From an uncultured Duncaniella sp. (lineage in GTDB: Bacteria > Bacteroidota > Bacteroidia > Bacteroidales > Muribaculaceae), in NCBI GenBank assembly GCA_910586305.1, contig CAJUGS010000045.1:1-19111 (forward strand): a stretch of 19,111 nucleotides of DNA, given 5' to 3'. Both the position numbers and the translations under genes were made by a program. Position 1 is the stretch's first letter. Every line of letters starts with the position of its first letter. Below, one piece after another: positions 6,115-12,849 of this stretch. The notes below the pieces were generated by a model. That model was not told the DNA's origin, did no database searches, and was given only the letters and a program-made list of their open reading frames with translations.

Positions 6115-7101
6115 ATGCACGATCTAAAAACGAGCTTAGCATCAGTAGCAGTCCTTGCCTTGGGACTTCCGCTAATCGCATTCGCAGATGAACCGCAGCC
6201 ACCGGCACCGAGCGAGCCGGATGGAATCATCGGAGGCCATGAATATGTGGACCTCGGCCTTCCGAGCGGCACTTTATGGGCTACATATAATGTAGGAGCA
6301 TCCTCCCCCTATGAAAAGGGACAGTACTTTGCATGGGGAGAAACAGAGCCTCGCGAAGACTTCTCCTGGGAAAGCTACAGGTTCTTTGAAGGGTATGAAG
6401 CGGACCCGAACAATGGCGAATGGGCTGTTCTTGAGAATATCGGTGCCGACATCTGCGGAACCGAATATGATGCGGCCCGCTATCAATGGGGTAATGGCTG
6501 GAGGCTTCCCAACGAACAGGAACGTTACGAACTGTGTATGTTGTGCTGGACAAACGGAGCATCTGTGGAAAACGGGGTCTGGGGTGTTAGGTTGTATGGC
6601 CCCAATGAACACAGTATCTTTCTGCCGATATGCGGATATGGTTTATGGTATGGAGAACCGGATCCATTCCACAATACAAGCGCGGCATATTGGACCGGTA
6701 GTGAAGATCCTGAATATGGTTATAACGGCAGACCTATTGAACCCAGCAATGTTGCAAAGTCCTTCTCAATAGACCACTATGTCGGTTTTACAGGAGCAAC
6801 ATGTACGAAGGCAGGTGGTCTCAACATCCGTGCGGTAGTCAACCCCAAAGAGGCCGGAATTGACAACGTGGTTTCAGACAACGGGAAAGTCAGTCTCGTC
6901 TACCGTAATGGATGTATCCATATCATCGGCAACCATTACGAAGGGTTGATAAAGGTATTTGACCTTTCCGGAAGAATGGCATACTCTGGTTCCGTCGTAG
7001 ACGGCATCGGTAAGTTGCCGGAACTGACAGAAGGCATATATCTCGTTTCATATGCCGAGAAAGGAAACATAATAACAACTCAAAAAATAACAATCAAATG
7101 A
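6115..7101 (+). CDS. Exported FISUMP-domain protein with sorting-like C-terminal tail
   Basis: 328 residues from the ATG at 6115. Residues 1-23 are a signal peptide (hydrophobic SVAVLALGLPLIAFA, cleavage before DEP), and a proline-rich linker follows. About 35-240 is a Fibrobacter succinogenes major paralogous (FISUMP) domain, recognised by YVDLGLPSGTLWATYNVGA, GQYFAWGETEP, WGNGWRLPNEQE and a WTGS motif; such domains resemble C-type-lectin-like folds and occur in many surface proteins of gut Bacteroidales. The last 70 residues (LIKVFDLSGRMAYSG, GIYLVSYAEKG, TTQKITIK) resemble a type IX-secretion sorting domain, so the protein is probably exported and possibly surface-attached. No lipobox cysteine is present. 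The stop codon overlaps the next gene's start as ATGA. Ligand unknown. Confidence 0.85.
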   Translation: MHDLKTSLASVAVLALGLPLIAFADEPQPPAPSEPDGIIGGHEYVDLGLPSGTLWATYNVGASSPYEKGQYFAWGETEPREDFSWESYRFFEGYEADPNNGEWAVLENIGADICGTEYDAARYQWGNGWRLPNEQERYELCMLCWTNGASVENGVWGVRLYGPNEHSIFLPICGYGLWYGEPDPFHNTSAAYWTGSEDPEYGYNGRPIEPSNVAKSFSIDHYVGFTGATCTKAGGLNIRAVVNPKEAGIDNVVSDNGKVSLVYRNGCIHIIGNHYEGLIKVFDLSGRMAYSGSVVDGIGKLPELTEGIYLVSYAEKGNIITTQKITIK

Positions 7102-8309
7102 CCACTGCTATGAGAAAAGCATTACTTTCATTCGGAAGTCTGGTTTTGACAACAGTCTCAGCTATGGCCGCCGCTCCGTTACCGGAATCATGCACTGCCG
7201 GTGACCGTCCGTTCACTCGCCCTCTTGATGAAATCGGTTTCTTTTTCGATGGAGGAATCAAACTTCTCGATGGTGCTGTCGCTACAGTAAAATGCGATGG
7301 AGAAATTGTTGCGACATCAGAGCGCATGGAGGTAAGCAACTACACTTCCTCTAAAAGAACACAAGGAAGTCTGGCGATATTCTTCGACGGAAGAAACCTC
7401 CCTAAAGGGAAAGAATACACCTTATATGTGGCTCCCGGCTCTATAGCTTCTGAAGCTGACGGTGCAGAAAATACAGAGTTCACCCAGACATTCTCCATAC
7501 CCGATAACATCGGCCCGGCTCGCTTTGACGTAAAAGACGGAACCACAATCGCGCAGACATCGCGTTATGGCGGCCTCTGTACTTGCTACTGGGGCATCGA
7601 GACCGAAGCTGTCGGTGAGCCGTCGTTCATCCTTTATCGCGAAGGGGTGGCTGTACGAGAGTTCCCGGCTTACATCACATGGGACTGGGATTTAGGTCAG
7701 GCATATCCTAAGATTGAAGGTGGTATGCGTTTTGAAAAGGGGGTGCATTATTCCCTCGTTTTACCTGCCGGAAGCGCCCATGCAATGTATCGCGACGATA
7801 TTGTCAACGAGGAAGTAACTCTCAATTTCATTGGTGGTTATGAAGAAACTATTCCTCCTTTGAATTATGTCTGGTGCAATCTTTTCACAGATCACTCAGA
7901 CGTGCTTAATGTAGTCAGCTTCACATACGACCGTCCGGTTCATGTGGTAGAGGGAGCAAAATTACAGTTGTGGGAGGGTGATGGCAATAAACTTGTCAAA
8001 GAGGCCGACGCATATCTTGACATTCAAGCTAACTGTTGGGTTGTCTCAGCAGATTTCGGAGGATTTCAGATGCTGTCTGAGACAGGTTACACATTCGTGA
8101 TTCCCGAAGGAGCCGTAATAGCAGAGGATGGTGACCCGGTTGTCAATCCTCATAATGCCATCGTTCTTAAAGGCAGTAGCGGGATAGGCGACATTCATCC
8201 AGATGACAAAGACTCCGCCCCCGCATATGATGTGTCTGGCAGGCGAATTATCACACCACGGCCCGGTATGATCTACATACAGAACGGCCGTAAGTACATA
8301 GGAATCTAA
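7098..8309 (+). CDS. Exported protein with three apparent Ig-like repeats
   Basis: 403 residues from the ATG at 7098, which overlaps the preceding stop codon (ATGA); an ATG at 7110 gives a cleaner signal peptide (MRKALLSFGSLVL, cleavage after AMA) and is equally possible. The mature part appears to hold three repeats of about 100-110 residues, each closing with a similar strand: KGKEYTLYVAPGS, KGVHYSLVLPAGS and ETGYTFVIPEGA. That pattern resembles bacterial Ig-like adhesin domains. The C-terminus (YDVSGRRIITPRPGMIYIQN) is the short tail seen on many Bacteroidales exported proteins. It is co-expressed with the FISUMP protein, so the pair may form one cell-surface unit. No enzymatic motif is visible and no family is recognised with certainty. 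Confidence 0.8.
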   Translation: MTTAMRKALLSFGSLVLTTVSAMAAAPLPESCTAGDRPFTRPLDEIGFFFDGGIKLLDGAVATVKCDGEIVATSERMEVSNYTSSKRTQGSLAIFFDGRNLPKGKEYTLYVAPGSIASEADGAENTEFTQTFSIPDNIGPARFDVKDGTTIAQTSRYGGLCTCYWGIETEAVGEPSFILYREGVAVREFPAYITWDWDLGQAYPKIEGGMRFEKGVHYSLVLPAGSAHAMYRDDIVNEEVTLNFIGGYEETIPPLNYVWCNLFTDHSDVLNVVSFTYDRPVHVVEGAKLQLWEGDGNKLVKEADAYLDIQANCWVVSADFGGFQMLSETGYTFVIPEGAVIAEDGDPVVNPHNAIVLKGSSGIGDIHPDDKDSAPAYDVSGRRIITPRPGMIYIQNGRKYIGI

Positions 8310-8332
8310 CTGACTTTTCTTTGATTAAAGGA

Positions 8333-8369
8333 ATCCGGACAACGTGTGCACCACTCACGTTGTCCGGAT
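8333..8369 (+). terminator. Strong hairpin after exported-protein operon, probable terminator
   Basis: ATCCGGACAACGTG (8333-8346) and CACGTTGTCCGGAT (8356-8369) form a perfect 14-bp stem with a 9-base loop, 24 bases past the stop codon. There is no clear T-run on either side, so termination may be inefficient, factor-assisted or the element may protect the 3' end of the mRNA. Confidence 0.6.
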
Positions 8370-8494
8370 CTGTATTGTCAATGGTGTGTCCCGTCCGGAG
8401 AATACATACCGAAACAAAACGCACTGCAAAGTGCCGGTTTCACGCTTATTGACCGTTATCTGAAGTTGTCGCAATAATAGTCGTTGGGGTTGTG

Positions 8495-8614
8495 ATGAAT
8501 TGTTTGTTGGTGATAGGCGCAATAACCGCTGCTGTTTATGTGGTTGCAGTTGGGGCAATATCTTCTAAGGTATTAGAGAATCTGAGAGTTGTCTGTAAAT
8601 ATATCCTCGGATAG
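8495..8614 (+). CDS. Possible small membrane peptide upstream of HxlR gene
   Basis: A 39-codon frame begins MNCLLVIGAITAAVYVVAVG and ends with a basic segment (NLRVVCKYILG). Residues 3-22 are uniformly hydrophobic and would make one membrane helix. The frame stays open upstream to a stop at 8450-8452, giving further hydrophobic residues, and a GTG start at 8492 is also possible. The stop lies 3 bases before an in-frame-independent ATG at 8618. No promoter or family supports it, so it may equally be a decayed gene end or chance. Confidence 0.3.
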   Translation: MNCLLVIGAITAAVYVVAVGAISSKVLENLRVVCKYILG

Positions 8615-8634
8615 ACCATGTCTGATTTTTTTAC

Positions 8635-8642
8635 TAATTTTG
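8635..8642 (+). promoter_or_regulatory. Candidate -7 element for HxlR operon
   Basis: TAATTTTG is a full match to the Bacteroidetes -7 box, but no TTG is found 19-21 bases upstream. If used, RNA starts near 8649 and the HxlR protein begins at 8678 rather than 8618. Confidence 0.4.
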
Positions 8643-8677
8643 TGTCGCAACAACAGATTGATTATGCAGATGGGATC

Positions 8678-9025
8678 ATGGCAAAAAAATTAGACTACGA
8701 ATATTGCAAGGCTGCTCCGATGCTTGAATGGCTGGGCAACAAATGGGCAATGGTTGTTCTCGTGAAGATTTCCGAGAACGAGCCGGTGCGTTTCAATGAA
8801 TTGTATCGAAACATCCCGTCGGTATCGGAGAAAGTGCTTTCGCAAGTTCTCAGGCAGTTGGCCACGGACGGCATAATCCGCCGTGAACTGTTCCCGGACG
8901 TGCCTCCACGGACAGAATACTCGGTAACGGACTTCGGCAGAACGCTTCTTCCCCATGTTGAAGCATTGATAAAATGGGGACAGGAAAATTTCGACAGGAT
9001 AATGACAAATCGGAAAAAAGGGTAA
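8678..9025 (+). CDS. HxlR-family winged-helix transcriptional regulator
   Basis: 115 residues from the ATG at 8678. The HxlR signature is clear: an N-terminal cysteine (EYCKAAPML), GNKWAMVVLVKI, RFNELYRNIPSVSEKVLSQ as the recognition helix region, LATDGIIRRE, and the wing PPRTEYSVTDFG followed by a dimerisation helix. Many HxlR proteins sense electrophiles or oxidants through that first cysteine. An ATG at 8618 would add 20 residues without family resemblance, and a -7 box lies between the two, so 8678 is preferred with moderate certainty. It is the first gene of a tight cluster (6, 12 and 29 bases between genes) with a membrane protein, an oxidoreductase-like protein and an acetyltransferase, which it likely controls together with itself. 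Confidence 0.9.
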   Translation: MAKKLDYEYCKAAPMLEWLGNKWAMVVLVKISENEPVRFNELYRNIPSVSEKVLSQVLRQLATDGIIRRELFPDVPPRTEYSVTDFGRTLLPHVEALIKWGQENFDRIMTNRKKG

Positions 9026-9031
9026 TTGAAA

Positions 9032-9394
9032 ATGAAAAATCGTCACGTGATTAGATGGACTATGATTACTGTAGTGGTAATGTTGGTATTGCCGTTTGCT
9101 GTTGCTCGACTTGCATCAGAATGCTCTGGGATGGCTTTGTGTATGATGCTCTTCTTCATTGTGAATCCGGCTTATTCCGCCATACTTGGGTTTCGTTGTG
9201 GCAGGGATGCCGGTCGGATGTGGAGCCTTCCGGTGATATCCGCCATTTTATTTCTTGCAGGAACATGGCTGACCTTTGACATCAGGGAAATATGGTTTGT
9301 GGTTTACGCCTCAGTGTATCTTGCCATAGGGTGGATAGCTATGGTTATAGGCAAATATGTAACTAAGAAGGTACCAGAGCAAAAGAATTATTGA
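9032..9394 (+). CDS. Four-helix membrane protein of unknown function
   Basis: 120 residues from the ATG at 9032, 6 bases after the HxlR stop codon; a TTG at 9026 is a less likely start. Hydrophobic segments at about 9-27 (MITVVVMLVLPFAVARL), 34-52, 62-80 and 86-108 predict four membrane helices with a short basic C-terminus. A conserved-looking segment (ASECSGMALCMMLFFIVNPAYS) lies at the second helix. I recall similar short membrane proteins in Bacteroides and relatives, but know no function. Its place between the regulator and the DHFR-like gene suggests it belongs to the same response. Confidence 0.8.
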   Translation: MKNRHVIRWTMITVVVMLVLPFAVARLASECSGMALCMMLFFIVNPAYSAILGFRCGRDAGRMWSLPVISAILFLAGTWLTFDIREIWFVVYASVYLAIGWIAMVIGKYVTKKVPEQKNY

Positions 9395-9406
9395 ACGCTC
9401 CCAGTT

Positions 9407-9949
9407 ATGAAGGATGTAATTTTATATATAGCAGTTAGTATTGACGGTTATATAGCCGATCGGAATGGTTCCGTGGACTGGATAGAAGGTCACGATAATT
9501 CGGTGGAGTCGGACGATACATTCACTCCGTTCTTCAATTCTGTCGATACTGTCGTCATGGGAAAGAGAACTTATGACCAGATTGTGACGGAGCTTTCGCC
9601 GAACAAATGGCCCTATGTCGGAGCGACAGCTTTCGTAATTACGCATGATGGCGAAAGCGCTGATACAGAGTATGTCAGCTTTCGTAACACATCCGTGTGT
9701 CGACTGGTGGATGAACTTCGGCAACAACCTGGAAAGAATATCTGGATTTGTGGAGGGGCACAGATTGCCCGACAACTCATTGAAAAGGATATGATAGACA
9801 CATATCACCTTGCGTTCATACCTGTGATTCTTGGCGGCGGAATCAATCTGTTTGAGACAACAGAACATAAGATTGATCTGGAATTAGCCGATACCAGAGA
9901 ATACAATGGTATAATAGAGCTGATATATAATCGCAGGCGGATTAAATAA
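9407..9949 (+). CDS. Dihydrofolate reductase-family (RibD C-terminal-like) protein
   Basis: 180 residues covering one complete RibD C-terminal/DHFR-fold domain. Diagnostic stretches are ILYIAVSIDGYIADRNGSVDW at the N-terminus, VVMGKRTYDQI at about 50, IWICGGAQIARQLIEKDMID at about 112-131 (the NADPH-binding glycine-rich turn) and PVILGGGINLF near 139. Members of this family bind NADPH but most are not true dihydrofolate reductases, and their substrates are largely unknown; they are common beside HxlR, MarR or GNAT genes. It starts 12 bases after the membrane-protein gene and precedes the acetyltransferase by 29 bases. A role in detoxifying a small compound is plausible but inferred. Confidence 0.9.
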   Translation: MKDVILYIAVSIDGYIADRNGSVDWIEGHDNSVESDDTFTPFFNSVDTVVMGKRTYDQIVTELSPNKWPYVGATAFVITHDGESADTEYVSFRNTSVCRLVDELRQQPGKNIWICGGAQIARQLIEKDMIDTYHLAFIPVILGGGINLFETTEHKIDLELADTREYNGIIELIYNRRRIK

Positions 9950-9978
9950 GGGAAAACGTTAACCCGGTAGCATACGAT

Positions 9979-10407
9979 ATGAAAGAGATAACAAGATGCA
10001 GCGACAAAGACTATCTGACGCTCGTGGAGATTTGGGAGCGTTCAGTGCGGGCTACACATTTTTTCTTGGGAGAAGAGGATATAATTGATATAAAGTCATC
10101 GTTGGTGCCGCTCTATTTCCCGAATGTTGACTTGTATTCAGTTTCTGACAATGGGCGTTTGACCGGTTTTATAGGCCTGAATGCCGATGTGATAGAGATG
10201 CTGTTTGTCGACAGTCAATTTCGAGGTAGGGGATATGGGTCTTTATTGATAGATTTCGCAAAGCAGAGAGGTGCAACAAAGGTTGATGTGAACGAACAAA
10301 ATGTCTCAGCCTTTGAATTTTATAAATCCAAAGGCTTCAGACTGATAGGTAGGGACGAAACAGACGAGTCCGGCAGGCCTTACCCGATATTTCATTTGTC
10401 TTGGTAA
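9979..10407 (+). CDS. GNAT-family N-acetyltransferase, YjaB-like
   Basis: 142 residues spanning a single GNAT domain. The acetyl-CoA-binding motif A is MLFVDSQFRGRGYGSLLIDFA (RGRGYG pyrophosphate loop at about 81-86), followed by KVDVNEQNVSAFEFYKSKGF with the usual Asn and Tyr, and the end GRPYPIFHLSW. The opening (YLTLVEIWERSVRATHFFL) and the VNEQN and PYP segments closely parallel E. coli YjaB as I remember it. YjaB-type enzymes acetylate unidentified small molecules or proteins. It is the last gene of the HxlR cluster; the next gene converges on it after 44 bases. Confidence 0.92.
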   Translation: MKEITRCSDKDYLTLVEIWERSVRATHFFLGEEDIIDIKSSLVPLYFPNVDLYSVSDNGRLTGFIGLNADVIEMLFVDSQFRGRGYGSLLIDFAKQRGATKVDVNEQNVSAFEFYKSKGFRLIGRDETDESGRPYPIFHLSW

Positions 10408-10451
10408 GTCTGTCATTGGAATAGGCCGGCAAGAATGTTTGTTACATCACC

Positions 10452-11219
10452 TTATTGTGCGATGAACCATTCCGGCTCTTTGCGTTTGGAGAATTTGGCC
10501 CTGAAAATTGGAGCAAGAGCCTTGTATTTCAAACCGCTGAAATTGCGGGCCTTATCCGGGCAAACGTCAATACACCGACAGCATGATATGCACTTGTCGG
10601 TGTCGGTTTTATATGGGTTTACGGGATTGATTGCTCCTACCGGACATTCTCGGATGCATCGACCACAACTACCACACTTTTTCTTGTTTACCTCAGGGTG
10701 AAGAGGCACACCATTGTAGGCTTTGTAGGGTCTGTTCCCTTTGACTGTCGAAATGTCGAGTTTCGCATCATTTTCAATTGCAGTGTGTACTTTTGAAGCA
10801 AAATCTGCAATTTTCTCAAGGTCAGAAGAGTCCGGACGGCTTTTGGCAACAGTCGGGAAAATACAGTGTTGAGCCACGAACACGCCGGCAGCGACTACGG
10901 CAAATCCATTTTCTGTCGCAAGGTCGCAAAGTTCCAACAGGGCGTCGTCATAATCGCGGTTCCCGTATACCGCTAATACAATGCACTTTTGACCGTTGCC
11001 TTTAATGCGCTTGAATCTCTCGGCTGCAATGTCTGGAATTCTTCCTCCATATACCGGAGACGCAAGCAGGACTATGTCACCTTGCGGTATGTCTGTATTC
11101 ACATCAGCGGTTGCTGATGTGATATTGTTGTATAGTCCTGCAATACCGATGTTTTTTATAACTGACTTGACAATGGTTTCGGTTGTGTTGGTTGCGCTGA
11201 AATAATATGCGTGTATCAT
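10452..11219 (-). CDS. EFR1-type flavodoxin/ferredoxin fusion electron-transfer protein
   Basis: 255 residues. Residues 1-150 form a flavodoxin-like domain (AYYFSATNTTETIV as the FMN phosphate loop, ASPVYGGRIP, VYGNRDYDDALLEL). Residues 178-222 carry two [4Fe-4S] motifs: C182-x2-C-x2-C-x3-C192-P and C210-x2-C-x2-C-x3-C220-P, with an extra Cys at 214. This domain order defines EFR1-family proteins, which are thought to move electrons between flavin and iron-sulfur partners in anaerobes. It lies convergent to the HxlR cluster and is not part of it. A -7 box at 11294-11301 would give a leader of about 68 bases. Confidence 0.93.
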   Translation of the reverse strand: MIHAYYFSATNTTETIVKSVIKNIGIAGLYNNITSATADVNTDIPQGDIVLLASPVYGGRIPDIAAERFKRIKGNGQKCIVLAVYGNRDYDDALLELCDLATENGFAVVAAGVFVAQHCIFPTVAKSRPDSSDLEKIADFASKVHTAIENDAKLDISTVKGNRPYKAYNGVPLHPEVNKKKCGSCGRCIRECPVGAINPVNPYKTDTDKCISCCRCIDVCPDKARNFSGLKYKALAPIFRAKFSKRKEPEWFIAQ

Positions 11220-11293
11220 TCCTCAAGTGTCTGGTTTTATTGTCTTGGCCTGCGTTTCAATCAAACGATTTGCCACTGTTTGGCTGTCCGATG

Positions 11294-11301
11294 CAAAGTT
11301 A
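11294..11301 (-). promoter_or_regulatory. -7 element for EFR1-type gene
   Basis: Minus strand TAACTTTG is a full -7 match. The -33 region has only a T-rich stretch rather than TTG. RNA would begin near 11287, about 68 bases before the ATG at 11219. Confidence 0.5.
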
Positions 11302-11557
11302 CAATATATTATGCAAATAAAGGATGCATTAGGTGTTTAATCTTCCATTTTTGTTGTATTGGAAGCCGGTTGAGAGTCAATGTGGCTAATTTAATAGAAC
11401 TGAACCTGCGCGAAGCCTGTTAGGGGGAATTCTGGTGTCGTCGTGTGGAATCTATTGTTCAATTTGTTGACTCTCAGATGCAATTGTGACAAACCTGTTA
11501 CTGTCTACGGCACATTATGCGAAAAAACCTTAAATAACCACGGCCCGGCACATCAAA

Positions 11558-11590
11558 TTTTGCAGATTAAGCCAAAAATCTTTACCTTTG
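11558..11590 (+). promoter_or_regulatory. Promoter of acyltransferase-phosphoesterase-tex operon
   Basis: TTTTG (11558-11562), a 20-base spacer and TACCTTTG (11583-11590) fit the Bacteroidetes consensus completely. RNA would start near 11597, giving a leader of about 60 AT-rich bases before the ATG at 11659. Confidence 0.75.
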
Positions 11591-11658
11591 ACGCAACTAT
11601 TGTTTCGACTAATCGGTTTTAGTATAAACGTTATTATATTAAAAATTATAAGCGTGTA

Positions 11659-12828
11659 ATGAACGCAAAAGAATTAGGATTTTCAGACATCGCGCCTTAC
11701 GATGACACTTGTTTTGCCGAGCGTATAGCCCAGATGGTAAAGGAACCGGGGTTTGAGCACGCAGTGCGCTGGGTGCTTCCGGATATAGAATATAAGGATT
11801 TTGTTACACTTTTGGAGAGCTGCAAGAATAAGCATGATTTCCAGACCGGGGTAATGATGCGCTTTCTTGAAAACCTTGAAAGTGCCACGACATCTGGCAT
11901 CACAAGCAGTGGTATAGACGGTGTAGATTCTGGGAAAGCATATACATATATATCCAACCACCGCGATATAGTCCTTGATGCATCTTTTATCAACTTGTGC
12001 TTTTTGCGCAAAGGTATTAAGACTTCGGAGGTTGCTATAGGTGACAATCTTCTTATCTACGATTGGATAACCCATCTCGTGAAACTCAATGGCAGTTTCA
12101 TTGTGAAACGTAATCTTCCTACACGTCAGGCGCTCGATGCCGCCAAGCAACTCTCGGGATATATTCACCATGCAGTCACTGAAAAATGTGAAAGCATTTG
12201 GATAGCCCAGCGACAGGGTAGGGCAAAGGATTCCAGCGATCACACCCAGGAAAGCGTGATAAAGATGCTTGGCCTTGCAGGAGGAGGTTCCATGGTACAC
12301 AATCTTTCAGAACTCAACATACTGCCGGTGGCAATCTCTTACGAGTATGACCCGAACGATTTCCTCAAGGCGAGGGAATGGTTGTTGCGCCACCGCGATC
12401 CGGAGTTCAAGAAGAGTCAGCACGACGACCTTTTCTCTATGGAGACGGGCCTTCTCGGTAATAAGGGCCGTATTCACATAGCGTTTGCCGGATGCATCTC
12501 TCCTCTTATTGCTTCTTTGGAAGGTGAGGCTGACAAGCAAGAGACAGTGAGGATGGTGTGTCGTCATATTGACTGTGGCATCCATGTGGGTTATAAGATT
12601 TTCCCGATTAATTACGTGGCCTATGACCGCGCGTTCGATTCGGATATGTATGCCGACCGATATACTGCGGAGGAGGCTGAGGCTGTCACTGCATATGTCG
12701 AGGGGCAGCTGGACAAAGTGGATGTGGGTGATATCACAGTCCAGGAGCGCAACTTCATGAGGACATACATATACACAATGTACGCTAATCCTCTGCGCAA
12801 CAAGCTGCTCGCTGCCGGACATTTTTAA
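11659..12828 (+). CDS. PlsC-like glycerolipid acyltransferase
   Basis: 389 residues, without a clear membrane segment. The acyltransferase blocks are visible in order: ISNHRDIVLDAS (residues 98-109), GSFIVKR at about 143-149, WIAQRQGRAKDS at about 187-198 in place of FPEGTRS, and LPVAISYEY near 223-231. The catalytic motif reads H101 to D107 with five residues between, rather than the usual four of H(x)4D. Family members transfer acyl chains to glycerol-3-phosphate or lysophosphatidate at the inner membrane face. The protein is longer than a typical PlsC (about 240 residues), with extra N- and C-terminal regions, so its true acceptor is uncertain. First gene of a four-gene operon; the phosphoesterase follows after 21 bases. 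Confidence 0.82.
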   Translation: MNAKELGFSDIAPYDDTCFAERIAQMVKEPGFEHAVRWVLPDIEYKDFVTLLESCKNKHDFQTGVMMRFLENLESATTSGITSSGIDGVDSGKAYTYISNHRDIVLDASFINLCFLRKGIKTSEVAIGDNLLIYDWITHLVKLNGSFIVKRNLPTRQALDAAKQLSGYIHHAVTEKCESIWIAQRQGRAKDSSDHTQESVIKMLGLAGGGSMVHNLSELNILPVAISYEYDPNDFLKAREWLLRHRDPEFKKSQHDDLFSMETGLLGNKGRIHIAFAGCISPLIASLEGEADKQETVRMVCRHIDCGIHVGYKIFPINYVAYDRAFDSDMYADRYTAEEAEAVTAYVEGQLDKVDVGDITVQERNFMRTYIYTMYANPLRNKLLAAGHF

Positions 12829-12849
12829 CGTCTCTTACTGTTTGAGCCG

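Larger units (their letters stand above)
8310..8617. other. Intergenic region with hairpin and possible small ORF
   Basis: About 308 bases between the exported-protein operon and the HxlR cluster. It contains a perfect 14-bp hairpin (8333-8369) and a possible 39-codon membrane peptide ORF (8495-8614). The stretch 8371-8494 shows nothing I can assign. Confidence 0.6.
11220..11657. other. Divergent intergenic region with two promoters
   Basis: About 440 bases between the EFR1-type gene and the acyltransferase operon. It contains the two divergent promoters and, between them, weak structure: a 10-bp inverted repeat, TGAGAGTCAA (11371-11380) with TTGACTCTCA (11467-11476), and a local hairpin CTTCCA/TGGAAG at 11342-11365. 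I see no credible gene; the 70-codon frame at 11211-11423 has no family resemblance and overlaps the minus-strand promoter. Confidence 0.6.

Noticed and set aside
6311..6772. 153-codon plus-strand frame
   Set aside because: It lies inside the FISUMP gene in another frame; the FISUMP frame has clear family motifs.
11683..12300. 205-codon minus-strand frame
   Set aside because: Shadow of the acyltransferase gene, with no recognisable fold.
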